From NCBI GenBank assembly GCA_017991275.1, contig JAGNMH010000249.1:1-7586 (forward strand): 7,586 nt of DNA, given 5' to 3'. The position numbers were made by a program, and so were the translations under genes. The notes below the pieces were generated by a model that worked only from the letters and a program-made list of their open reading frames with translations, was not told the origin of the DNA and made no database searches. The DNA is from Acidobacteriota bacterium (GTDB lineage Bacteria > Acidobacteriota > Blastocatellia > RBC074). Of this stretch, positions 1-5,566 are shown piece by piece (position 1 is the stretch's first letter; every line of letters begins with the position of its first letter).

Positions 1-951
1 GGAATAAGCCCGCAATGCCAGTGAACTGGAATCGCTTCCCAGCTTGATGTAAACGCGCCCGTCTAGTTCGACTTCGTTCCAGCCGAAATCGGAGAAAATT
101 TCGTTCTTCAATCCTTCGTGCGAAGCCAGCCGAACGTAACCGTAACCGCCCTGGGTCAGGCCGTGTTCGTTATTGCGAAGATCGAATTCGCCGAACACAC
201 CATAAGAAAAAATCTTGGAGTTGGTGTTCAATCCGGGCAGCCACCTCGTGATTGGTGAAGTGGTTGGTCGCCCTGAAAAGAGAGTGTCAATCGGAATGTC
301 GTCTTTGTTTTCGCCACGATAACCGGCGGAATTGGCTACGCGAGCATAAACGCCGATTTGGGAATCTTTGAAAATGTCGTGGCTAAGCGAAAAGTTGTAG
401 CTACGCTCTTCGGCGGCAAAATTGGTTTCAGGCGTTTCCGGTGAGCGAGGCCCGATGTTGAAGAAATTATCGCGCGACCGGTAAAGGTAGTTGAACCAGA
501 TACTGGCGTGAGTCTTTTCGCTGAAAACTTTTGGGATGTAAGCCTCGCCCTCGACGCGGCGATAAAACTTGGTCGAAGTCAGCAGCTTGGCTCGAAAGAC
601 GATTCCGGGAATGCTGTCGGCTGTGCTGAGTTCAGCTCCGAAGCCGAAGCCCGCGCCTTGCTCAAAACCTCCAATCAGTGCGTTGACGTGGCCGCCTGCA
701 AATTCGACGGCTTGCAGATTTTCACGCCTCGGCGCGTTACGGTCGCGCGATTCGGTTTTGATGCCCGTGCCGGAAATTTGCGACCGCGCTCCATTTGCCG
801 CCCTAACTAATGGCAGGCTGCCAAGCGCGCGCGACAGTTGCTGTGAAGTGGAAATCGAATTCGTGCTGTCGGTTGATTGGGCTGAAGCGATTGAAGCATT
901 GAACAAACTGAAGGCAAAAACTGAGAGAGCAATTCGGAGCATTTTTTTCAT
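1..951 (-). CDS. Outer-membrane beta-barrel protein, BamA/TamA (Omp85)-like, C-terminus cut off by window edge
   Basis: The gene reads leftward from ATG at 951-949 and is still open at base 1, giving 317 codons in frame. GGGGA lies about 8 nt upstream as a ribosome binding site. Residues 1-24 form a classic signal peptide (MKK start, hydrophobic core, ASA-Q cleavage), so the product is exported. Residues 25 to about 85 are polar, Ser/Arg/Asn-rich and lack a recognisable POTRA domain. From about residue 86 the chain alternates hydrophobic and polar residues with many aromatic-ended strands (for example EGEAYIP, ASIWFNYLYRS, FFNIGP, NFSLSHDIF, GVYARV, KIFSYGVFGEFDL, GGYGYVRLA). The order of a GxGFG strand, Y-x-x-E strand, NFFNIGP-SP turn and Tyr/Phe-rich strands resembles the start of the Omp85 surface-antigen barrel. 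It probably sits in the outer membrane; its role in assembly, transport or adhesion cannot be told. The family assignment is by eye and moderate; the secreted-barrel assignment is stronger. Confidence 0.72.
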   Translation of the reverse strand, partial: MKKMLRIALSVFAFSLFNASIASAQSTDSTNSISTSQQLSRALGSLPLVRAANGARSQISGTGIKTESRDRNAPRRENLQAVEFAGGHVNALIGGFEQGAGFGFGAELSTADSIPGIVFRAKLLTSTKFYRRVEGEAYIPKVFSEKTHASIWFNYLYRSRDNFFNIGPRSPETPETNFAAEERSYNFSLSHDIFKDSQIGVYARVANSAGYRGENKDDIPIDTLFSGRPTTSPITRWLPGLNTNSKIFSYGVFGEFDLRNNEHGLTQGGYGYVRLASHEGLKNEIFSDFGWNEVELDGRVYIKLGSDSSSLALRAYS

Positions 952-1050
952 TGTAATTTCCCCTTTTCCATTCTTCTGACAGTGGTTGTTTGTTTACGGA
1001 GTCGTTTACGAAACTCTGTCATAAACGAATTCAAGCAAAAGGTGTGGCAA

Positions 1051-1078
1051 AGTGTACACAGCTTCACAGAGCAGTCAA
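1051..1078 (-). promoter_or_regulatory. Candidate sigma70-type promoter for the leftward barrel gene
   Basis: On the minus strand, TTGACT (1078-1073, 5 of 6 to the -35 consensus) is followed after 16 bp by TACACT (1056-1051, 4 of 6 to the -10 consensus). Transcription would begin near 1044, giving a leader of about 90 nt before the ATG at 951. The palindrome GTGTACAC covers the -10 and could be an operator. Prediction by eye only. Confidence 0.35.
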
Positions 1079-1107
1079 ACTTATCAAAAATAACGACTTT
1101 GGGCGTT

Positions 1108-1132
1108 CCACTATCGCCACTTTCAGCCACTT
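1108..1132. repeat. Three CCACT repeats phased at about one helical turn
   Basis: CCACT occurs at 1108-1112, 1117-1121 and 1127-1131. The last two sit in identical GCCACTT heptamers exactly 10 bp apart, and a looser TACACTT follows at 1137-1143. They lie just upstream of the candidate leftward promoter and about 120 bp upstream of the eutB-like start, a position suited to a regulator binding one face of the helix. The units are short, so chance is a real alternative. Confidence 0.3.
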
Positions 1133-1254
1133 GGGCTACACTTCGCCCACGTTCGAGCATAGTTAGTCAGGTAGCGAAAGCACATTTCAAAATCAGATAA
1201 GCGCTAAGCAGTTGCCATTGGCCTGTCTGTGTATGCGCGTCTGTGGAGAAGCAG

Positions 1255-2799
1255 ATGAACCGTCAGGAACTGCTGCAAATCTTTGCGCTTGCCAGCGAAT
1301 TCAAGGAAGGAGACTTGGTCGTTGGTGGCACGCGAGATGACCAAACGCGCGTCGAAGCCCGGCGCAAGCTGGCCAATTTGCGATTGGGCGACATAGCCAA
1401 AACTGTTTTTGTCGAAGACGGATTGAGCGAATTGTTGGCGCGTTCCGCGGATATAAACCTGGTGCGCGAACTTTCTTCGCTCAGCATAGGAACAGCCAAG
1501 CGTATGCTGCTGGCCAGCGGCAGCGCGGAAATGTGGTGGCAGCGTTACCGCGACAGTCTGTCTTCGGAAATGATTGCAGCCATAATCAAACTGATGACCA
1601 ACAAGGAATTGGCGGCTATCAATCATACGGTTTTCAATCCATTGCCTGGTAAATTCCCTGACGAAACCCTGACAGTCGGCTCGCCGCAGCATCTTGGCGC
1701 GTGCATTCAAGCCAATAGTCCCGGCGAAGACGAAGAAGAGATTTTGTTTTCTATACTGGAAGGTTTGAGTTACGGATGTGGCGACGTTTTGCTGGCGCTG
1801 ACTCCAGCCTACAACGATCAGGAATCCACCTTTCGTTTGGTGCAATTACTGCAACACATTGTCGAAGATTTGAACCTGCCGACGCGATATTGCGTGATGA
1901 CAGGAATCGCTGCCCAAGCGGAGATTCGTTCACGGGTGAAGCTGGATGTTGCATTTCAAAGTCTGGCCGGAACGTCGAAAGCTTTGAAGACTATGACCGG
2001 ACTGGATGCCGTCGAGTTGATGGAATTGGCTGCGAGTTTTGACGGCTTGTGTTTCGAGACAGGGCAGGGATCAGAGCTTGTAGGCAATGCCGCCGAAGGC
2101 GTTGATATGGGAACGCTGGAATCTCGTGCGTTCGGCTTTGCGCGTTGTCTGAAAAAACAATTGGAACGACAGAGAGTTGAGCCAGCCTGGATTGTGGTCA
2201 GCAGTTTGGTCGGTTTGAACAGTCAGCAGGCATTTCGTTCCGGCGACCAGATGCTGCGCGCCAGTCTGGAAAGCGTTGCCACGGCCAAGCTGCATGGATT
2301 GACTGTCGGGCTGGATATTTGCGCGTCCTTTCAATCGGGCATTGAGCCAACAGCTTTGAGACAACTGACGGCGCAAATCGCCGAGCAGGCTTCACCGGCT
2401 TTTTTGAATTCCATTGCGGGGAACGCCGACTTGTTGCTGGGTCATCTGACTACATCCTTCCGTGAACATCCGGCACTGCGACGCTTGACTGGCAAACATA
2501 TCACCTGGGCGATGAACCAAAGATTGAAAGAGCTTGGCGTCATCAACGGCAACGGACTGCCGGCGGCGAATTCGGTGACGACGGCAAAGCTCTATTCGCA
2601 ATTTTCCCAGGCGGGCGGCGATACGCGCAGTCAGGAAACGCTGCAAGCCGAGGGATTGAAGAAACTTGAGGGGTTAAAGCAGCAAGGCTTCGATTTAGGT
2701 TACGGTCATTTGGCGGATTACGCCGAGCCGAAAGAAGTCGAGCGGAGGATGGAAGCCATCTACACGCAAGCTCGCAAAGGAATGCACGCCAAATTTTGA
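1255..2799 (+). CDS. eutB: EutB-like ethanolamine ammonia-lyase large (heavy) subunit homologue with C-terminal extension
   Basis: In known members EutB is the catalytic TIM-barrel subunit of the adenosylcobalamin enzyme that splits ethanolamine into acetaldehyde and ammonia, working with EutC. The 514-residue product aligns with E. coli EutB along most of its length: EGLSYGCGD (about 169-177, E. coli EGLSFGVGD), FQSLAG (234-239), the diagnostic FETGQGS (267-273), the GLDIC block (352-356, E. coli GCDCC) and the LGV-NGNGL end. By alignment to recalled E. coli EutB, Q162, E287 and D362 are kept (Q152, E268, D354), but R160 is Cys150 and N193 is Thr183, so the substrate may differ. Residues 451-514 extend past the usual C-terminus and are helical and charged. 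I chose ATG 1255 because GGAGAAG (1245-1251) is well placed; GTG 1243 would add four residues but has no ribosome binding site. No eutC, eutA or shell gene is visible. The family is sure, the reaction is not. Confidence 0.85.
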   Translation: MNRQELLQIFALASEFKEGDLVVGGTRDDQTRVEARRKLANLRLGDIAKTVFVEDGLSELLARSADINLVRELSSLSIGTAKRMLLASGSAEMWWQRYRDSLSSEMIAAIIKLMTNKELAAINHTVFNPLPGKFPDETLTVGSPQHLGACIQANSPGEDEEEILFSILEGLSYGCGDVLLALTPAYNDQESTFRLVQLLQHIVEDLNLPTRYCVMTGIAAQAEIRSRVKLDVAFQSLAGTSKALKTMTGLDAVELMELAASFDGLCFETGQGSELVGNAAEGVDMGTLESRAFGFARCLKKQLERQRVEPAWIVVSSLVGLNSQQAFRSGDQMLRASLESVATAKLHGLTVGLDICASFQSGIEPTALRQLTAQIAEQASPAFLNSIAGNADLLLGHLTTSFREHPALRRLTGKHITWAMNQRLKELGVINGNGLPAANSVTTAKLYSQFSQAGGDTRSQETLQAEGLKKLEGLKQQGFDLGYGHLADYAEPKEVERRMEAIYTQARKGMHAKF

Positions 2800-2823
2800 T
2801 CATCCAAATGTGGTCACGTCTTC

Positions 2824-2858
2824 GGGCGGAAGGTCTAAACAATCAGACCATTCCGTTC
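2824..2858. repeat. Strong imperfect hairpin between the eutB-like gene and mscL
   Basis: CGGAAGGTCT (2827-2836) pairs with AGACC-A-TTCCG (2845-2855) around an 8-nt loop, with one bulged A at 2850. Two G-T wobbles and a further G-C pair extend the stem to 2824/2858. It has no following T-run on either strand, so it is not a standard intrinsic terminator. It could stabilise the 3' end of the upstream mRNA, form part of the mscL leader, or act as a Rho-assisted end. Confidence 0.55.
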
Positions 2859-2884
2859 AAGGGCGAGACTCCAAACTTTTCATC

Positions 2885-2890
2885 AGGAGG
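2885..2890 (+). promoter_or_regulatory. Consensus ribosome binding site for mscL
   Basis: AGGAGG lies 8 nt before the ATG at 2899. It is the strongest Shine-Dalgarno sequence in the window together with that of ugd, and it fixes the mscL start. Confidence 0.85.
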
Positions 2891-2898
2891 AAAATTGT

Positions 2899-3285
2899 AT
2901 GTGGAACGAATTCAAAGAGTTCATCAACAAAGGCAGTGTCATTGATTTAGCCATCGGCGTCATCATCGGCGGAGCGTTCGGCAAGATAGTGTCGTCAATA
3001 GTTGATGATTTGTTGATGCCGCCAATCGGCAAGCTTTTGGGCGGAGTTAATTTCAAAAGTTTGCAGCTTGTCATCGGTTCAAAAGTAGGCGATGACGGCA
3101 AAATTGCTGAAGTAGCAATCAAGTATGGCAACTTCATTCAAACGGCGATTGAGTTTCTGATCATCGCGTTTGTCGTCTTTCTGATCGTCAAGGCTTACAA
3201 CCGCATGCGAGCGACCGCGCCACCTGCGCCGCCACCGGTAACAGAAACTTTACTGACTGAAATTCGTGACCTGTTGAAGAAGTAA
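2899..3285 (+). CDS. mscL: Large-conductance mechanosensitive channel MscL
   Basis: MscL is an inner-membrane homopentamer that opens under membrane tension and releases solutes during hypo-osmotic shock. The 128-residue product has the family's usual length and order. There is a short amphipathic N-terminal helix (1-12, WNEFKEFINKG), then TM1 (about 14-45) with the hallmark stretch IDLAIGVIIGGAFGKIVSS and the MPPIGKLLGG segment that ends it. A periplasmic loop follows (about 50-76), then TM2 (about 77-103, FIQTAIEFLIIAFVVFLIVKAYNRM), a Pro-rich linker (APPAPPP), and the cytoplasmic bundle helix LLTEIRDLLKK, nearly identical to E. coli. The small residues that line the pore constriction are present. 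The gene appears to stand alone: it follows the eutB-like gene after 99 bp and converges on the kinase gene with 15 bp between stops. No intrinsic terminator is visible after it. Confidence 0.97.
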   Translation: MWNEFKEFINKGSVIDLAIGVIIGGAFGKIVSSIVDDLLMPPIGKLLGGVNFKSLQLVIGSKVGDDGKIAEVAIKYGNFIQTAIEFLIIAFVVFLIVKAYNRMRATAPPAPPPVTETLLTEIRDLLKK

Positions 3286-3300
3286 CGAGTATCAAATTTT

Positions 3301-5163
3301 CTAAAGCGGCTTTTCTGGGTCGGGCGGCGTATCTGGTTTAGAGGCTCGTTTTAGCGTTGGCGGCATTCGTCTGCGGTTTGGCTTCTGGGTTTGACCAGGA
3401 AGAGGAAGCTCAGGTCGGTCAACCCGCACCTGCGGCATTTCCGTCGCCATCTTTGCGCGAGCCTCAGCCTCGCCGGCTTGGGCGATTGCGGAGTTGCTTT
3501 TTACTCTTAGCGCCTGCCGATACTTTTCCAGGGCCGCATTGTATCGTCTGGCTTCCATATCAGCTTTAGCCAGACCCAACACTCTGGAAAGGATGGTCAA
3601 CTGTTGTAACTTGCTGCTGACCAGACTGGCTTCGGCTGAATCCAGGTTCAACTGTTGATATTCCTGATATTTAGCAATGGCTTCGGAATACTGTTCGCGA
3701 TCTTCCAGGGCTTTGGCCTGATTCAACATCGCACCGCCGCGCTCAGCCATGCTTGGAGTAGGCGTCGGAGCGCTCGCTGTGGCGGCAGGTAAATTCGCCG
3801 TCGGTTTTGGTTTGGCAATGGGTTTTGGAGTTATTGTCGGGCTTGGTGATTCGGAAGGCAAAACTCCAACTTGCGCGGAAAGATTGTTTTCACTGTTGGT
3901 TTTTTTATCCGCAAAGAAGAATGCGCCAGCAGAAGCCGCTGCCACCATCAATACAGAAACAATGGCAATCAACCCAAACTTGCTCCTGGAAGATTTTGGC
4001 CGCACTGAGATGATCGTCTCATCATCAGTTGGAGCAAGATTGACGGAGAAAGATTGCTTAGGCGTGCTCCTTGAATCCGTTTGATTGACCGGATTAGCTG
4101 GTTTGTCAGCTTTGGACCTTGCCAGCGGAATCGTTTCGGCCTCCTCACCTTTTGAATTAGCAGACGAAGACGGAAACGATTTTGACGTCGGTTTGGTGTC
4201 CAGTAACGTTGCAGCATTGTGACCCGTTATTGCGGTTATCAGAGGTTTGGTCAGTCTGCCACTGGAGCTTTTTGTTGGAAGCTCACCGACAGTGCGTTCG
4301 TGAAAATGCAATGCTTCCATAAACTCAGCCGAAGATTGATAACGCTCATTCGGGCTTTTTTGCAGAGAACGCATGATGATGGCGGCCAGCGTCGGCGGAA
4401 TTTCCGGGCGCAATTCCAGAATTGGCGGAGGCGGAACTTCGATATGACCTTTGCGAACTTCCCAATCAGAACCTGTGGCTGAACGCTCAAACGGCAACCG
4501 CCCGCTCAACATTTCATAAAACGTCACGCCCAGACTGTACAAATCCGAACGCACATCAATATCCAAACCCAGCAACTGTTCCGGCGACATGTATTCGACC
4601 GTGCCGGGGTGAAAGCCAGTCTGAGTCATTCCGGCTGTCGTCTGATCGCCCATAACTTTGACTATGCCAAAGTCGGTAATTTTCAGTTTGCCCTTGTTGT
4701 CGAGCAGCATGTTTGCCGGTTTGATGTCACGGTGAATGATGCCTGTGTGGTGAAGGTCGGATTCATCAACGTAGGTGAAGTTGTGCGCGAACTCCAGCGC
4801 GGACAACGCCTGTTTGCACAGGTAAACGGCTTGCGAAGGAGTCGGAGTTCCTTGCCGTGCCAGCAGGTCGCGCAAAGTCATTCCCGGCACGTATTCCATC
4901 ACCAGATAGTAATTGTCTTCGGCGGCAAAGAATTCGTAAACGCGAACGATGTTTGGATGATCCAACTGAGATTGAATGTAAGCTTCGCGGCGGAAACGGG
5001 CTTTCAGATGGGATTGTGCAGACGGCGAAAAAGCTCCGAGCAAAATTGATTTGACGACGATTTCGCGCGGCAGGTGAAGATGTTGGCCACGGTAAACCGT
5101 TCCCATTCCGCCATGAGCCAGTTCGCTGGTGATTCTATAATTTCCGATAATTCTGCCGATCAT
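3301..5163 (-). CDS. Membrane-anchored Hanks-type serine/threonine protein kinase with TPR-like C-terminal region
   Basis: This 620-residue PknB-like receptor kinase has a cytoplasmic kinase domain at about 9-285. Visible motifs are the Gly-rich loop AHGGMGTVY (16-24), Lys38 (VVK), helix-C Glu60, catalytic HRDIKPAN (144-151), DFG (164-166), activation segment GTVEYMSPEQ (187-196), DVRSDLYSLG (203-212) and the C-lobe Arg274, so it should be active. The loop starts with Ala where Gly is usual. About 11 extra residues (128-140) lie before the catalytic loop, an insertion I have seen in acidobacterial kinases. Residues 286-395 are a polar linker with two ETI sites (T344, T383). One transmembrane helix spans 396-418, followed by a Pro/Thr-rich stalk (439-471) and two TPR-like helical repeats (about 474-506 and 531-564). 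The end is basic and Pro-rich. By topology the TPR-like part lies outside the membrane and could sense or bind a partner. Its substrates are unknown. ATG 5163 precedes the conserved IGRIIGNYRI start; the ribosome binding site is weak. Confidence 0.95.
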   Translation of the reverse strand: MIGRIIGNYRITSELAHGGMGTVYRGQHLHLPREIVVKSILLGAFSPSAQSHLKARFRREAYIQSQLDHPNIVRVYEFFAAEDNYYLVMEYVPGMTLRDLLARQGTPTPSQAVYLCKQALSALEFAHNFTYVDESDLHHTGIIHRDIKPANMLLDNKGKLKITDFGIVKVMGDQTTAGMTQTGFHPGTVEYMSPEQLLGLDIDVRSDLYSLGVTFYEMLSGRLPFERSATGSDWEVRKGHIEVPPPPILELRPEIPPTLAAIIMRSLQKSPNERYQSSAEFMEALHFHERTVGELPTKSSSGRLTKPLITAITGHNAATLLDTKPTSKSFPSSSANSKGEEAETIPLARSKADKPANPVNQTDSRSTPKQSFSVNLAPTDDETIISVRPKSSRSKFGLIAIVSVLMVAAASAGAFFFADKKTNSENNLSAQVGVLPSESPSPTITPKPIAKPKPTANLPAATASAPTPTPSMAERGGAMLNQAKALEDREQYSEAIAKYQEYQQLNLDSAEASLVSSKLQQLTILSRVLGLAKADMEARRYNAALEKYRQALRVKSNSAIAQAGEAEARAKMATEMPQVRVDRPELPLPGQTQKPNRRRMPPTLKRASKPDTPPDPEKPL

Positions 5164-5259
5164 TGCTTCGTTTCCCGCCTGATCGAATTCCAGGCGACGA
5201 CTTTGACGCCGCCGATTGATTTTCAGTCTGCAAAGTTATGCTTTGGGATAGCTGGACGT

Positions 5260-5288
5260 AATGTAGAGAATCACCGAACAAAAGGCAA
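5260..5288 (-). promoter_or_regulatory. Weak candidate promoter for the kinase gene
   Basis: On the minus strand TTGCCT (5288-5283, 4 of 6) and TACATT (5265-5260, 4 of 6) are separated by 17 bp. Transcription would start near 5253 with a leader of about 90 nt. Both boxes are poor matches, so this is tentative. Confidence 0.22.
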
Positions 5289-5297
5289 AAGTTCAGC

Positions 5298-5331
5298 TTG
5301 GAGTGCGACGCTCTCAGCGTCGCTTTGGAAG
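5298..5331 (+). repeat. Palindromic dispersed element, copy 1 (REP-like)
   Basis: The element runs from TTGGAGTGC to GCTTTGGAAG. Its centre is a perfect 8-bp inverted repeat, GCGACGCT (5305-5312) and AGCGTCGC (5316-5323), around the 3-nt loop CTC. The same end sequences bound copy 2 in the opposite orientation 54 bp away. Conserved ends around a variable but self-complementary centre are typical of mobile palindromic (REP-type) elements spread by a transposase acting in trans. That class is inferred; the sequence pairing is seen directly. Confidence 0.7.
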
Positions 5332-5385
5332 TCGAATTTGTTGGCGGACATTTGGTGCAACGAAACGGACATGCATCAGAAAGGG

Positions 5386-5420
5386 CTTCCAAAGCTGCGC
5401 CAAGAAGGCAGCACTCCCAA
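5386..5420 (-). repeat. Palindromic dispersed element, copy 2, inverted relative to copy 1
   Basis: Read on the minus strand it begins TTGGGAGTGC and ends GCTTTGGAAG, matching copy 1 except for one inserted G at the left end. The centre differs from copy 1 but is again self-complementary (GCTGC at 5394-5398 with GCAGC at 5408-5412, imperfect inside). The two copies face each other, so a transcript could fold them into one long stem. Confidence 0.65.
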
Positions 5421-5431
5421 AATTCAAAGTG

Positions 5432-5460
5432 ATGACAGGCTCCAACCGGTTTGTTATATT
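5432..5460 (+). promoter_or_regulatory. Candidate sigma70-type promoter for ugd-uxs
   Basis: ATGACA (5432-5437, 5 of 6 to the -35 consensus) and TATATT (5455-5460, 5 of 6 to the -10 consensus) are separated by the ideal 17 bp. Transcription would start near 5467, giving a leader of about 100 nt before the GTG of ugd. This is the best promoter match in the window. Confidence 0.5.
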
Positions 5461-5462
5461 CT

Positions 5463-5499
5463 CGCGCCTGCCGCGCCGACGCTTACCATAACTGGCGCG
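5463..5499 (+). other. GC-rich inverted repeat in the ugd leader
   Basis: CGCGCC occurs twice (5463-5468 and 5472-5477) and either copy can pair with GGCGCG (5494-5499), giving two mutually exclusive 6-bp stems near the 5' end of the predicted transcript. No T-run follows, so it is not an intrinsic terminator. It may simply protect the mRNA end. I recognise no known riboswitch. Confidence 0.3.
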
Positions 5500-5553
5500 T
5501 ATGGAATTTTTATCTCGAAGGTGGCTCCCCCCGAAGCAATAGCATTAAGTCTG

Positions 5554-5560
5554 AAGGAGG
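5554..5560 (+). promoter_or_regulatory. Ribosome binding site that fixes a GTG start for ugd
   Basis: AAGGAGG ends 6 nt before GTG 5567. This spacing and the immediate Rossmann beta-strand after it (EVCVVGTGYVG) show that GTG, not a later ATG, is the true start. Confidence 0.85.
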
Positions 5561-5566
5561 CAATCT

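Larger units (their letters stand above)
952..1254. other. Divergent intergenic region between the barrel gene and the eutB-like gene
   Basis: About 300 bp with no convincing gene. Small open frames exist on both strands here, but they lack a good ribosome binding site, resemble nothing I know, and one runs into the barrel gene start. The region holds a candidate leftward promoter, an 8-bp palindrome GTGTACAC (1052-1059) lying over its -10, two GTTTACG copies 12 bp apart (992-998, 1004-1010), and three phased CCACT repeats (1108-1131). I see no strong sigma70 promoter pointing right towards the eutB-like gene, so that gene may use a weak, activated or alternative-sigma promoter. Confidence 0.6.
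5164..5566. other. Divergent intergenic region between the kinase and ugd genes
   Basis: About 400 bp without a supported gene. It contains a weak leftward promoter candidate for the kinase, an inverted pair of palindromic elements (5298-5331 and 5386-5420), a good rightward promoter candidate and a GC-rich hairpin in the ugd leader. Open frames through the region have no family resemblance and run into the known genes in the wrong frame. Confidence 0.65.

Noticed and set aside
508..979. Rightward open frames of 100 and 136 codons inside the barrel gene
   Set aside because: The minus strand has a signal peptide and continuous barrel-like strands over the same bases, so these are shadows.
948..1200. 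Short open frames of about 70 codons on both strands of the intergenic region
   Set aside because: No ribosome binding site, no recognisable product, and one overlaps the barrel gene start; treated as non-coding.
1243..1245. GTG as the start of the eutB-like gene
   Set aside because: It has no Shine-Dalgarno sequence, and the GGAG that suits ATG 1255 overlaps this codon; only four residues are at stake.
1204..1845. A 213-codon leftward open frame over the start of the eutB-like gene
   Set aside because: It is antisense to a clearly conserved EutB N-terminal region and has no family resemblance; it reflects the codon bias of the real gene.
3304..3326. AAAGCGGCTTTT near the convergent stops as a possible terminator
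   Set aside because: The inverted repeat leaves a loop of only one base, so it cannot form a real hairpin.
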